Counted from the stretch's first letter, positions 8,829 through 17,370 are shown. The stretch: DNA of 64,000 bases from Streptomyces sp. CCM_MD2014 (GCF_000772045.1 NZ_CP009754.1:7130001-7194000), one strand, 5' to 3'. Notes: a model not told the origin generated them from the letters alone. Numbers and translations are program-made.

Positions 8829-9648
8829 CCGGCGCCGGGCCGCCGTTCTCGGCTCTCCGATCGCCCACTCCCTCTCCCCGGTGCTGCACCGTGCCGCCTA
8901 CGCGGAGCTGGGCCTCGCGGACTGGACGTACGACCGCTTCGACGTCGACGAGGCCGCCCTGCCCGGCTTCTTCGCGGAGCTGGGCCCCGAGTGGGCGGGG
9001 CTGTCGCTGACCATGCCGCTCAAACGGGCGGTGATCCCGCTGCTCGACACGATCAGCGAGACCGCGGCCTCCGTCGACGCGGTGAACACCGTCGTGTTCG
9101 GCGAGGACGGCCGGAAGACCGGTGACAACACCGACATCCCCGGCATCGTCGCCGCCCTGCGCGAGCACGGCATCGAGAAGGTCGAGACCGCCGCGATCCT
9201 CGGTGCCGGCGCCACCGCGTCCTCCGCCCTGGCCGCGCTCGCCCGCGTCTGCACCGGTGAGATCTCCGTCTACGTCCGCAGTGAGGCGCGCGCCGCCGAG
9301 ATGCGGGGCTGGGCTCAGCGGCTCGACGTCGACGTACGCCTCGCCGACTGGTCGGACGCCGAGGAGGCACTGCGTGCCCCGCTGGTCGTGGCCACCACCC
9401 CGGCCGGCGCCACCGACGCGCTCGCCGCCGCCGTCCCCGAGATGCCGGCCACCCTCTTCGACGTGCTCTACGACCCCTGGCCCACCGCGCTCGCGGCCCG
9501 GTGGTCGGCGTACGGCGGTGCCGTCGTCAGCGGCCTCGACCTGCTGCTCCACCAGGCGGTGCTCCAGGTGGAGCAGATGACCGGCCGTGCTCCGGCGCCG
9601 CTGGCCGCCATGCGAAAGGCGGGGGAGCAGGCGCTCGCGGACCGCTAG
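8809..9648 (+). CDS. aroE: Shikimate dehydrogenase (NADP+)
   Basis: Reduces 3-dehydroshikimate to shikimate in aromatic amino acid synthesis. The 279-residue protein has the substrate motif GSPIAHSLSPVLHRAAY, the region of the catalytic Lys (LTMPLKRAV), NTDIPG carrying the catalytic Asp, a Rossmann GAGATASSALAAL nucleotide site and a C-terminal GLDLLLHQAVLQVE. The ATG at 8809 lies inside the end of mltG, in another frame, and is kept because the protein then begins 15 residues before the conserved GSPIAHS. The Asp/Ala-rich loop after the nucleotide motif is typical of actinobacterial AroE. Confidence 0.93.
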   Translation: MPPRATDRRRAAVLGSPIAHSLSPVLHRAAYAELGLADWTYDRFDVDEAALPGFFAELGPEWAGLSLTMPLKRAVIPLLDTISETAASVDAVNTVVFGEDGRKTGDNTDIPGIVAALREHGIEKVETAAILGAGATASSALAALARVCTGEISVYVRSEARAAEMRGWAQRLDVDVRLADWSDAEEALRAPLVVATTPAGATDALAAAVPEMPATLFDVLYDPWPTALAARWSAYGGAVVSGLDLLLHQAVLQVEQMTGRAPAPLAAMRKAGEQALADR

Positions 9649-9696
9649 TATCCGTCCGGTTGCGCAGGGGGCGGAACCGGAGGGGGAAGACGATCC

Positions 9697-10071
9697 ATGT
9701 ACACAGGCGTGCCGCTGGCCTCCGCCAAGAGTCAGGTGTTCGAGGCCGTCCTGGGTTTCCTGCCCGACTGGGTGCAGATCACGGTGCTCGCCCTGATCGT
9801 GCTCGCCGTCGTCGCGAGCTGGGTGGTCAAGGCGAAGCGCGGGATCGCCCGGCGGCGCGCGCGGCGCGCGGCACAGGCACTGCCCGGGACGGATCCGTAC
9901 GGCGGCCAGGGCACCGGCGCCGACCACCTGGGACCCTACGCGCCGCCCCGCCCGGAGGCGCGCGGCGCCGACTTCCTCGGCCCCTACGCTCCGGCGCGGC
10001 GGCAGGAGAGCGGCGCGGACTTCCTCGGCTCCTACGCTCCCTCGCCCCAGCACGGCAACCCTCCCGCCTGA
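9697..10071 (+). CDS. Small single-pass membrane protein with three 16-residue C-terminal repeats
   Basis: An unrecognised 124-residue protein. A hydrophobic helix (about residues 27-47, ITVLALIVLAVVASWVV) is followed by a very basic stretch (KAKRGIARRRARRAA), predicting an N-out, C-in orientation. From residue 74 there are three copies of a 16-residue unit with core GAD-x-LG-x-YAP (GADHLGPYAPPR, GADFLGPYAPAR, GADFLGSYAPSP). The ATG at 9697 follows GGAGGGGGAAG, a strong ribosome site. A -10-like TAGTAT at 9646-9651 overlaps the aroE stop. Lying between aroE and aroC it could be a passenger or a membrane scaffold; no function is assigned. Confidence 0.8.
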   Translation: MYTGVPLASAKSQVFEAVLGFLPDWVQITVLALIVLAVVASWVVKAKRGIARRRARRAAQALPGTDPYGGQGTGADHLGPYAPPRPEARGADFLGPYAPARRQESGADFLGSYAPSPQHGNPPA

Positions 10072-10244
10072 CGCCGCCGGAGTCCGCCCGTCCGTCCGGC
10101 AAATGGACCGGCGACCTGGTCCTGCGCCCGGACGTGGGAGGATCGGAGGCGGCGGACCGGGGCCGCGCACCCGGTCGGACCGTCGCGTACGCGAAGCAGA
10201 CGTGTACGCGGGGCATACCGGGGCGCGAGCACTGAGGAGCACCG

Positions 10245-11429
10245 TTGAGCAGGTTGCGCTGGCTGACCGCGGGGGAGTCCCACGGTCCCGCACTCGTCGC
10301 GACGCTGGAGGGACTGCCCGCCGGCGTGCCGATCACGACCGGCATGGTGGCGGACCACCTGGCGAGGCGGCGGCTCGGCCACGGTCGCGGTGCGCGGATG
10401 AAGTTCGAGCGCGACGAGGTCACCTTCCTCGGCGGCGTCCGGCACGGTCTGACGATGGGTTCTCCGGTCGCGGTCATGGTGGGCAACACCGAGTGGCCCA
10501 AGTGGGAACAGGTGATGGCGGCCGACCCGGTCGATCCGGAGGTGCTGGCCGGCCTTGCGCGCAACGCCCCGCTGACCCGTCCGCGCCCCGGCCACGCGGA
10601 CCTCGCCGGGATGCAGAAGTACGGCTTCGACGAGGCCCGTCCGGTTCTGGAGCGTGCCTCGGCGCGTGAGACGGCGGCCCGGGTGGCGCTGGGCGCGGTG
10701 GCCCGGTCGTACCTGAAGGAGACGACGGGGGTCGAGATCGTCAGCCACGTCGTCGAGCTGGCGTCGGCGAAGGCGCCGCAGGGTGTGTACCCGACGCCGG
10801 ACGACGTCGAGCGGCTGGACGCCGACCCGGTGCGCTGCCTGGACGCGGAGGCGTCGGAGGCGATGGTCGCCGAGATCGACCAGGCCCACAAGGACGGCGA
10901 CACCCTCGGCGGCGTCGTCGAGGTCCTGGCCTACGGCGTGCCGGTCGGTCTCGGTTCGCACGTCCACTGGGACCGCAAGCTCGACGCGCGGCTCGCGGGT
11001 GCCCTCATGGGCATCCAGGCGATCAAGGGCGTCGAGATCGGCGACGGTTTCGAGCTGGCCCGCGTGCCCGGTTCCCGGGCGCACGACGAGATCGTGAGCA
11101 CGCCTGAGGGTGTCCGGCGGGTCTCCGGCCGTTCCGGTGGTACCGAGGGCGGCCTCACCACCGGTGAGCTGCTGCGGGTGCGTGCCGCGATGAAGCCGAT
11201 CGCGACCGTGCCGCGCGCTCTGCAGACCGTGGACGTGAGTACCGGGGAGGCCGCGCAGGCGCATCACCAGCGTTCCGACGTGTCCGCGGTGCCGGCCGCC
11301 GGGATCGTGGCCGAGGCGATGGTGGCGCTGGTCCTCGCCGACGCGGTGGCGGAGAAGTTCGGCGGCGACAGCGTGACCGAGACCCGCCGCAACGTCCAGT
11401 CGTACCTCGACAACCTGGCCATCCGGTGA
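10245..11429 (+). CDS. aroC: Chorismate synthase
   Basis: Converts EPSP to chorismate using reduced FMN, the last step of the shikimate pathway. The 394-residue protein starts LRWLTAGESHGPALVATLEG and contains the family signatures RHGLTMGSPVAVMVGN, ASARETAARVALGAVA and SGGTEGGLTTGE. The start is a TTG at 10245 with GAGGA at 10234-10238. Its stop overlaps aroK by 4 bases. The 173-base gap upstream shows no obvious hairpin. Confidence 0.97.
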   Translation: MSRLRWLTAGESHGPALVATLEGLPAGVPITTGMVADHLARRRLGHGRGARMKFERDEVTFLGGVRHGLTMGSPVAVMVGNTEWPKWEQVMAADPVDPEVLAGLARNAPLTRPRPGHADLAGMQKYGFDEARPVLERASARETAARVALGAVARSYLKETTGVEIVSHVVELASAKAPQGVYPTPDDVERLDADPVRCLDAEASEAMVAEIDQAHKDGDTLGGVVEVLAYGVPVGLGSHVHWDRKLDARLAGALMGIQAIKGVEIGDGFELARVPGSRAHDEIVSTPEGVRRVSGRSGGTEGGLTTGELLRVRAAMKPIATVPRALQTVDVSTGEAAQAHHQRSDVSAVPAAGIVAEAMVALVLADAVAEKFGGDSVTETRRNVQSYLDNLAIR

Positions 11430-11941
11430 GCGCCCCGCTGATCGTCCTGGCCGGACCGATGGGAGTCGGCAAGTCCACCGTCGGGCAACTGCTCGCCGAG
11501 CGGCTCGGCACGGGCTTCCGGGACACGGACGAGGACATCGTCACCGCTCAGGGACGGGCCATCGCCGAGATCTTCGTCGACGAGGGCGAGGCCGCCTTCC
11601 GGGCCCTGGAGAAGGACGCCGTGCGCCGTGCGCTCGCCGAGCACGACGGCGTGCTCGCCCTCGGCGGCGGCGCGGTCCTCGATGCCGGCACGCGGGCGCT
11701 GCTCGCCGGACAGCGGGTCGTCTACCTCTCGATGGACGTCGAGGAGGCCGTCAAGCGCACCGGCCTGAACGCGGCGCGCCCGCTGCTCGCGGTCAACCCG
11801 CGCAAGCAGTGGCGCGAGCTGATGGAGGCCCGTCGGCACCTCTACGAGGAGGTCGCCACGGTCGTCGTGGCCACGGACGGCCGCACCCCCGAAGAAGTCG
11901 CGGAAGCCGCCCTGGATGCACTGGAGTTGAAGGAAGCATGA
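11426..11941 (+). CDS. aroK: Shikimate kinase
   Basis: Phosphorylates shikimate at the 3-OH using ATP. The 171-residue protein has the P-loop GPMGVGKSTVGQLLAERLG (residues 8-26), DTDEDI for shikimate/Mg binding, LGGGAVLDAGT and the lid region RPLLAVNPRKQW. The GTG start overlaps the aroC stop, and its own stop overlaps the aroB start (ATGA at 11938-11941), so aroC-aroK-aroB are translationally coupled. Confidence 0.96.
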   Translation: MSAPLIVLAGPMGVGKSTVGQLLAERLGTGFRDTDEDIVTAQGRAIAEIFVDEGEAAFRALEKDAVRRALAEHDGVLALGGGAVLDAGTRALLAGQRVVYLSMDVEEAVKRTGLNAARPLLAVNPRKQWRELMEARRHLYEEVATVVVATDGRTPEEVAEAALDALELKEA

Positions 11942-13029
11942 GCGAGGAAGTCACCCGGATCCAGGTCGGCGGCACCGCGGGTTCCGATCCGTACGAGGTC
12001 CTGGTGGGCCGTCGGCTCCTGGGGGAGCTGGGCGGTCTGATCGGTGCCGGGGCGAAGCGGGTCGCGGTGATCCATCCCGAGGCGCTCGCCGAGACCGGTG
12101 ACGCGCTGCGCGCCGATCTCGCCGGGCAGGGCTACGAGGCGATCGCCATCCAGGTGCCCAACGCGGAGGAGGCCAAGACGGCCGAGGTCGCCGCGTACTG
12201 CTGGAAGGCGCTGGGCCAGTCCGGCTTCACCCGTACCGATGTCGTGGTCGGCGTCGGCGGCGGGGCCAGTACCGACCTGGCCGGATTCGTGGCCGCCACC
12301 TGGCTGCGCGGGGTGCGCTGGATCGCCGTGCCCACCACCGTGCTGGCCATGGTGGACGCCGCGGTGGGCGGCAAGACCGGTATCAACACCGCCGAGGGCA
12401 AGAACCTCGTCGGCGCCTTCCACCCGCCCGCCGGTGTCCTGTGCGACCTGGCCGCCCTGGACTCCCTCCCGGTCAACGACTACGTCTCCGGCCTCGCCGA
12501 GGTCATCAAGGCGGGCTTCATCGCCGACCCGGCGATCCTGGACCTGATCGAGTCCGACCCGCAGGCCGCGCGCACCCCCGCCGGAGTGCACACCGCCGAG
12601 CTGATCGTGCGTTCCATCAGGGTCAAGGCCGAGGTCGTCTCGTCCGACCTCAAGGAGGCGGGCCTGCGGGAGATCCTCAACTACGGCCACACCCTCGGCC
12701 ACGCCATCGAGAAGAACGAGCGCTACAAGTGGCGTCACGGCGCCGCCGTCTCCGTGGGCATGCACTTCGCCGCCGAACTGGGCCGCCTCGCGGGCCGGCT
12801 GGACGACGCCACCGCCGACCGCCACCGCACCATCCTCGAGGCCGTCGGCCTGCCGCTGCACTACCGCTACGACCAGTGGCCCAAGCTGGTCGAGAACATG
12901 AAGGTCGACAAGAAGTCCCGCGGCGACCTGCTGCGCTTCATCGTCCTGGACGGTCTCGCCAAGCCCACCGTGCTGGAGGGTCCCGACCCCGCCGTCCTCC
13001 TCGCCGCCTACGGCGAGGTGGGTGAGTAG
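11938..13029 (+). CDS. aroB: 3-dehydroquinate synthase
   Basis: Makes 3-dehydroquinate from DAHP, using NAD+ and a divalent metal. The 363-residue protein carries VGVGGGASTDLAGFVAATWL (NAD binding), PTTVLAMVDAAVGGKTGIN, the substrate loop NLVGAFHPP, and the metal-binding regions AEVIKAGFI and NYGHTLGHAIEK. The ATG at 11938, which overlaps the aroK stop by 4 bases, gives the usual family length; a longer frame from 11809 would run through aroK and is rejected. Confidence 0.97.
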   Translation: MSEEVTRIQVGGTAGSDPYEVLVGRRLLGELGGLIGAGAKRVAVIHPEALAETGDALRADLAGQGYEAIAIQVPNAEEAKTAEVAAYCWKALGQSGFTRTDVVVGVGGGASTDLAGFVAATWLRGVRWIAVPTTVLAMVDAAVGGKTGINTAEGKNLVGAFHPPAGVLCDLAALDSLPVNDYVSGLAEVIKAGFIADPAILDLIESDPQAARTPAGVHTAELIVRSIRVKAEVVSSDLKEAGLREILNYGHTLGHAIEKNERYKWRHGAAVSVGMHFAAELGRLAGRLDDATADRHRTILEAVGLPLHYRYDQWPKLVENMKVDKKSRGDLLRFIVLDGLAKPTVLEGPDPAVLLAAYGEVGE

Positions 13030-13200
13030 TACCCGCGTGTGCCCTTCCGTCCGATTCGCCCTGCCGGACGGGCACTTCGCGCCGCCCCCGGCCGTTCACC
13101 AAACGACGGCCGGGGGCGGTACCGTTCGGTAGCAGGACGGCGGACCCCCTTCCCGCCGCCAGCGCCCATCGCCTGCCTGTACGAGACGGAGTGGCACCGG

Positions 13201-14091
13201 ATGCAGCACCCAGTGGGTTCTCCGCTGCCGCCGCCCCACCAGCCGGGGCACGGACCCGCCCTCGGCTGGTCCCCGGCCGCACACCACCCTGGCTCCCCCC
13301 AGGGACCCGCCCCCATACCGCCCCAGGCGCCGGGATACCCCGTGGCACCGCGCCAGGCCCCGCACCCGGCTCCCGGCCCGGCCCCGCACCAGCCGGCCCC
13401 CGGCTCGGGACCGCACCCGTCGGCTCCCGCCCCGCCCGCGCCGGAGACCACCGGACATGTGTCGCTGCCCCCCGGCGGCCCGGTGGCCGTGCCCAGCGTG
13501 CCGCCCGCCACGGCCGCCGCGCCCGACCCCACCACGACCACCCTCGCGGTGCTGCTCATCGGCCCGGCGGGCGCGGGCAAGACCAGCGTGGCCAAGTACT
13601 GGGCCGACCACCGCAGGGTCCCGACCGCGCACATCAGCCTCGACGACGTCCGCGAATGGGTCCGCTCCGGTTTCGCCGACCCCCAGACCGGGTGGAACGA
13701 ACACTCGGAGGCGCAGTACCGCCTCGCCCGCCGCACCTGCGGCTTCTCCGCGCGAAACTTCCTCGCCAACGGCATCTCCTGCATCCTCGACGACGCGGTC
13801 TTCCCGGACCGCCCGGTCGTCGGCCTCGGCGGCTGGAAGCGCCACGTCGGACCCGGCCTGCTCCCGGTCGTCCTCCTGCCCGGCCTGGACATCGTCCTGG
13901 AGCGCAACGCCGAACGCAGCGGCAACCGGCGCCTCACCGACGAGGAGGTCGCCCGCATCCACGGCCGCATGGCCGGCTGGTACGGCTCCGGCCTCCCCAT
14001 CATCGACAACTCCCAACTCGACATCCCGGAAACCGCCCACCTCCTCGACGAGGTCCTCTCCCGCTCCATAGCGAGCCCCCCGAACTGGTAG
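13201..14091 (+). CDS. P-loop NTPase with proline-rich N-terminus (AAA_33-like)
   Basis: The first 110 of 296 residues are Pro/Gly/His/Ala-rich and disordered. The rest is a small kinase-type P-loop domain with Walker A GPAGAGKTS (121-129), a SLDDVREWVRSGFADPQTGW segment resembling the nucleic acid/polynucleotide-kinase-like AAA_33 group, CILDDAVFPDRPVVG and a late VLERNAERSGNRRL arginine-rich lid. The ATG at 13201 is preferred because GGAG lies 9 bases upstream; the frame is open to 13039 but has no good site there. Substrate unknown. It follows the aro operon and precedes an intergenic repeat, so it is probably the end of that transcript. Confidence 0.8.
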   Translation: MQHPVGSPLPPPHQPGHGPALGWSPAAHHPGSPQGPAPIPPQAPGYPVAPRQAPHPAPGPAPHQPAPGSGPHPSAPAPPAPETTGHVSLPPGGPVAVPSVPPATAAAPDPTTTTLAVLLIGPAGAGKTSVAKYWADHRRVPTAHISLDDVREWVRSGFADPQTGWNEHSEAQYRLARRTCGFSARNFLANGISCILDDAVFPDRPVVGLGGWKRHVGPGLLPVVLLPGLDIVLERNAERSGNRRLTDEEVARIHGRMAGWYGSGLPIIDNSQLDIPETAHLLDEVLSRSIASPPNW

Positions 14092-14107
14092 ACACCCGCA
14101 GAGGGAA

Positions 14108-14187
14108 GCGCCCCTCAAGGGGCGCGGCGCCGTATCGACATGCGGCTCCGCCGCAGGGGCGCGACCAGCCCCCACCGGCGGCAGGCC
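14108..14187. repeat. Dispersed Streptomyces-type intergenic hairpin repeat, copy 1
   Basis: Two adjacent hairpins: GCGCCCC/GGGGCGC with a TCAA loop (14108-14125), and TGCGGC/GCCGCA with a TCC loop (14141-14155), followed by a GGGGCGCGACCAGCCCCCAC segment. The same pair of hairpins recurs at 46021-46067. The first hairpin can act as a terminator. The 14092-14296 gap holds nothing else except a -10-like TACGCT at 14285-14290, suitably placed for a leaderless start at 14297. Confidence 0.7.
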
Positions 14188-14296
14188 GCCACACGGCCAA
14201 AGGCCCCGTCCCTCCAGGCGCACCCCGCGTCCCCGGCCCCCGCCCACTCGGCCCACCCAAGCGGCACACCCACCGGCGGAGCCATACGCTCGGCTC

Positions 14297-15403
14297 ATGT
14301 CAGAGGTCTACGCGGCCCGCCGGACGCGCCTACGGGAACGCTGCAACGCGGGCGGCAGCGCGGCGGCGCTCGTCTCCCGGCCCGCCAACGTGCGCTATCT
14401 CGCGGGCGCGGCCCCGCACGGCGCCGTACTGCTGCTCGGCAGGACCGAGGACCTGCTGGTCTGCTCGGGCCCGCCGGACGACCGGCCGGCCGTGGGCCGG
14501 CCCGACGAGTCGCTCCAGGTCCGTGCCCTGCCCGGCCCGGGCGGTGATCCGGCCGTCACGGCCACCGGCCTCGCAGCGGACCAGGGTGCCGAGTCCCTCG
14601 CCACGGAGGAGCACCACCTCACCGTGGTCCGGCACCGGGCCATGTCCTCCGTCGCCCCCGGCCTGCGCCTGACGGACCTCGGCCAGGCCGTGGAGCAGCT
14701 CCGGGTCGTCAAGGACGAGGAGGAGATCTCCTGCCTGCGCATCGGCGCGGAGATCGCCGACCAGGCCCTCGGCGAGCTCCTGGAGTCCATCCTGGTCGGC
14801 CGCACCGAGCGGCACCTCGCCCTGGAACTGGAACGCCGCCTCGTCGACCACGGCGCCGACGGCCCCGCCTTCCCCACCTCCGTGGGCACCGGCCCCAACT
14901 CGGGGCGCCGCGGTCACCGTCCCACCGACCGGAGGGTCGAGGAGGGCGACTTCCTCTCCGTCTGCCTCGGCGCGACGTACCGCGGATACCGCTGCGAGAT
15001 CGGCCGTACGTTCGTCATCGGCACCTCGCCGGCCGACTGGCAGATCGAGTTGTACGACCTCGTCTTCTCCGCGCAGCGGGCCGGACGTGAGGCCCTCGTA
15101 CCCGGTGCGGCCTGCCGTGATGTGGACCGCGCCGCCCGCCAGGCACTGGACTCGGCGGGCTACGCGGAGAACCTCCCGGCACTCACCGGTCACGGTGTCG
15201 GACTCGAAATCGACGAGGACCCGCAGTTGGCCCCCGCGGCCATGGGTAAACTGGACGCTTGTGTGCCGGTCACCGTCGAACCGGGGGTCCACCTCCCGGG
15301 CCGGGGCGGGGTCCGGATCGATGACACGCTCGTCGTGCGCCCCGAGGCGGACGGCGGACCCGAGCTACTCACCATCACGACCAAGGAGCTGCTCGCGCTC
15401 TAG
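14297..15403 (+). CDS. M24 (Xaa-Pro aminopeptidase-like) protein with substituted metal ligands
   Basis: A 368-residue creatinase/prolidase-type protein in the position where pepQ often precedes efp. The pita-bread domain is clear (TGHGVGLEIDEDP, VTVEPGVHLPGRGGVRIDD). The usual first metal Asp (in DFG) appears as Cys in SVCLGATYRGY, the second (in SDxTRT) as Glu in CEIGRTF, the final Glu as Asp in RIDDT, and the catalytic His after GHGxG as Asp. Only the GHG His and EPG Glu are unchanged, so classical dinuclear-metal peptidase activity is doubtful. The N-terminal half is a creatinase-like domain. No good Shine-Dalgarno is seen; TACGCT 7 bases upstream suggests leaderless expression. Confidence 0.8.
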   Translation: MSEVYAARRTRLRERCNAGGSAAALVSRPANVRYLAGAAPHGAVLLLGRTEDLLVCSGPPDDRPAVGRPDESLQVRALPGPGGDPAVTATGLAADQGAESLATEEHHLTVVRHRAMSSVAPGLRLTDLGQAVEQLRVVKDEEEISCLRIGAEIADQALGELLESILVGRTERHLALELERRLVDHGADGPAFPTSVGTGPNSGRRGHRPTDRRVEEGDFLSVCLGATYRGYRCEIGRTFVIGTSPADWQIELYDLVFSAQRAGREALVPGAACRDVDRAARQALDSAGYAENLPALTGHGVGLEIDEDPQLAPAAMGKLDACVPVTVEPGVHLPGRGGVRIDDTLVVRPEADGGPELLTITTKELLAL

Positions 15404-15467
15404 CCTCGCGCTGTGCGCGCAACCCCGAGGTCGTCCACGTCAGTCCAGTCCAGGAGATTCCCAAACC

Positions 15468-16034
15468 GTGGCTTCCACGAACGACCTCAAGAACGGCCTG
15501 GTGCTCAAGCTCGAAGGCGGCCAGCTCTGGTCCGTCGTCGAGTTCCAGCACGTCAAGCCCGGCAAGGGCCCGGCCTTCGTGCGCACCAAGCTCAAGAACG
15601 TGCTCTCCGGCAAGACCGTCGACAAGACCTTCAACGCCGGGGTCAAGGTCGAGACGGCCACCGTCGACAAGCGTGACATGCAGTTCTCGTACATGGACGG
15701 CGAGTACTTCGTCTTCATGGACATGCAGACGTACGACCAGCTGCACATCGACAAGAAGGTCGTAGGCGACGCCGCCAACTTCCTCGTCGAGGGCTTCGAG
15801 GCCACCGTGGCGCAGCACGAGGGCGAGGTGCTCTTCGTCGAGCTGCCGGCCGCCGTCGAGCTGACCATCCAGGAGACCGAGCCGGGCGTCCAGGGCGACC
15901 GCTCGACCGGCGGCACCAAGCCGGCCATCCTGGAGACCGGTCACCAGATCAACGTCCCGCTCTTCATCACCACCGGTGAGAAGATCAAGGTCGACACCCG
16001 TACGAGCGACTACCTCGGCCGGGTGAACAGCTAA
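15468..16034 (+). CDS. efp: Translation elongation factor P
   Basis: Rescues ribosomes stalled at polyproline by promoting peptide-bond formation. It is 188 residues, the normal length, with the KOW-like N-domain, an OB domain and ELTIQETEPGVQGDRSTGG. The tip loop is HVKPGKGPAF with Lys33; the palindromic PGKGP loop is the type known in actinobacteria to work with an unmodified lysine. The GTG at 15468 has AGGAG at 15452-15456; the frame is open far upstream but that is an overlap with the preceding gene. nusB starts 2 bases after its stop. Confidence 0.97.
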   Translation: MASTNDLKNGLVLKLEGGQLWSVVEFQHVKPGKGPAFVRTKLKNVLSGKTVDKTFNAGVKVETATVDKRDMQFSYMDGEYFVFMDMQTYDQLHIDKKVVGDAANFLVEGFEATVAQHEGEVLFVELPAAVELTIQETEPGVQGDRSTGGTKPAILETGHQINVPLFITTGEKIKVDTRTSDYLGRVNS

Positions 16035-16036
16035 CC

Positions 16037-16465
16037 GTGGCTGCTCGCAACACGGCCCGCAAGCGCGCCTTCCAGATCCTCTTCGAGGGCGATCAGCGCG
16101 GCGCCGACGTCCTGACGGTGCTCGCCGACTGGGTCCGGCACTCCCGGTCCGACACCCGGCAGCCGCCGGTGAGCGAGTACACGATGGAGCTGGTCGAGGG
16201 CTACGCCGAGCGCGCGCAGCGCATCGACGAGCTGATCGCCCAGTACTCGGTCGACTGGACGCTCGACCGGATGCCGGTCGTCGACCGCAACATCCTGCGC
16301 CTGGGCGCGTACGAGCTGATCTGGGTCGACGAGACTCCGGACGCCGTCGTCCTGGACGAGATGGTGCAGCTGGCGAAGGAGTTCTCCACGGACGACTCGC
16401 CCGCGTTCGTCAACGGCCTGCTCGGCCGGCTGAAGGACCTGAAGTCCTCGCTGCGCCGGGACTAG
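16037..16465 (+). CDS. nusB: Transcription antitermination factor NusB
   Basis: Binds boxA RNA with S10 (NusE) for rRNA antitermination. The 142-residue all-helical protein has AARNTARKRAFQILFEGDQR at the N-terminus, VDRNILRLGAYELIW in the centre and DDSPAFVNGLLGRL at the end, all family signatures. The GTG at 16037 is 2 bases after the efp stop, so the two genes are co-transcribed. A strong terminator follows. Confidence 0.97.
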   Translation: MAARNTARKRAFQILFEGDQRGADVLTVLADWVRHSRSDTRQPPVSEYTMELVEGYAERAQRIDELIAQYSVDWTLDRMPVVDRNILRLGAYELIWVDETPDAVVLDEMVQLAKEFSTDDSPAFVNGLLGRLKDLKSSLRRD

Positions 16466-16499
16466 CTTCGCGCGTGTCGCCCGTACCCCATGCAAGAAA

Positions 16500-16543
16500 C
16501 CGCCGGGGTGGCCGGAACCGAATGGTTCCGGCCACCCCGGCGG
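16500..16543. terminator. Bidirectional terminator between nusB and bldD
   Basis: A perfect 20-bp inverted repeat (16500-16519 and 16524-16543) with a GAAT loop, lying between the convergent nusB and bldD genes. There is no long T-run, as is usual in Streptomyces, but the pairing is exact and GC-rich. Confidence 0.9.
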
Positions 16544-16569
16544 CACGTTTCTGCTGAGACGGGCGAGAG

Positions 16570-17073
16570 TCAGAGTTCCTCGTGGGACGCCACCGCGCGA
16601 CGCGCGTCCGCGTCCAGGACGCCCCAGCTGATCAGCTGCTCGGTGAGGACCGAGGGCGACTGGTCGTAGATGACGGCGAGCGTGCGCAGGTCGTCCTGGC
16701 GGATCGAGAGCACCTTGCCGTTGTAGTCACCGCGCTGCGACTGGATCGTCGCCGCGTAGCGCTGGAGCGGGCCCGCCTTCTCGGCCGGCACGGTGGCCAG
16801 CCGCTCCAGGTCCAGGACCAGCTTCGGCGGCGGCTCGGCGGCACCGCCGGGGGTGGTGCCCGGCAGCAGCTCCTGAACGGGAACGCCGTAGAAATCCGCC
16901 AGCTCGGCGAGGCGCTGCACGGTCACGGCACGGTCGCCGCGCTCGTACGAGCCGACCACCACGGCCTTCCAGCGGCCCTGGGACTTCTCCTCGACACCGT
17001 GGAGGGAAAGGCCCTGCTGGGTGCGGATGGCCCGGAGCTTGGCCCCGAGCTGTTTGGCGTATTCGCTGGACAT
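16570..17073 (-). CDS. bldD: Developmental master repressor BldD
   Basis: Represses sporulation genes during vegetative growth when dimerised by tetrameric c-di-GMP. It is 167 residues, like the characterised protein. An N-terminal XRE-type helix-turn-helix (residues 5-70, AIRTQQGLSLHGVEEKSQGR and SYERGDRAVTVQRLAELAD) is joined by a Gly/Ala/Pro linker to the c-di-GMP domain. The ligand signature is intact: RGD at 114-116 and RQDD at 125-128, matching RxD-X8-RxxD. It is divergent from pyrR, convergent with nusB, and has a perfect BldD box upstream, which implies autoregulation. Confidence 0.98.
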   Translation of the reverse strand: MSSEYAKQLGAKLRAIRTQQGLSLHGVEEKSQGRWKAVVVGSYERGDRAVTVQRLAELADFYGVPVQELLPGTTPGGAAEPPPKLVLDLERLATVPAEKAGPLQRYAATIQSQRGDYNGKVLSIRQDDLRTLAVIYDQSPSVLTEQLISWGVLDADARRAVASHEEL

Positions 17074-17144
17074 ATGGCTCCCCGGACAAGGTGTCGACGC
17101 GGCAGGCTCTGTTGTCGGCCGCGCGGCTGGTAACTCACTGTGAG

Positions 17145-17159
17145 GTTACGCAGCGTTAC
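17145..17159. promoter_or_regulatory. BldD box (autoregulatory site)
   Basis: GTTACGCAGCGTTAC matches the published BldD consensus nTnACnC(A/T)GnGTnAn at every defined position. It lies 72 bases upstream of the bldD start, in the bldD-pyrR intergenic region. An adjacent symmetric CTCACTGTGAG (17135-17145) may extend the operator. Confidence 0.85.
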
Positions 17160-17324
17160 TCTGCCGCGTCAAGCCGAATGGTCCGCACCGACTCTTCCGT
17201 GGTATTCGCCTTCCGTTGCTCCGAACGGGTGGCCCGAGTGCGGCAGAAGGGTGACGGGGGAGTGTCAGGGGGGCCGTCGGGCCGGTTCTGTGGGCCTGGT
17301 ACCGTAGGTGGCGCAATTCCGACG

Positions 17325-17360
17325 TCCTTTAAGGTCCGTCCCGTGAGGCGGAGAAGGGGG
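17325..17360 (+). promoter_or_regulatory. PyrR-binding RNA hairpin overlapping the pyrR ribosome site
   Basis: The leader reads TCCTTTAAG, then TCCCGTGAGGCGGAGAAGG. The core TCCCGTGAGGC (17339-17349) fits the PyrR binding-loop consensus (UCCnGnGAGGcu). The CCTT at 17326-17329 can pair with AAGG at 17354-17357, as in the Bacillus pyr loops. AAGGGGG (17354-17360) is also the pyrR Shine-Dalgarno, so PyrR-UMP binding would block translation, as proposed for mycobacteria. A possible -10 (TACCGT, 17300-17305) lies just upstream. Confidence 0.75.
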
Positions 17361-17370
17361 TCCGTTTCGT

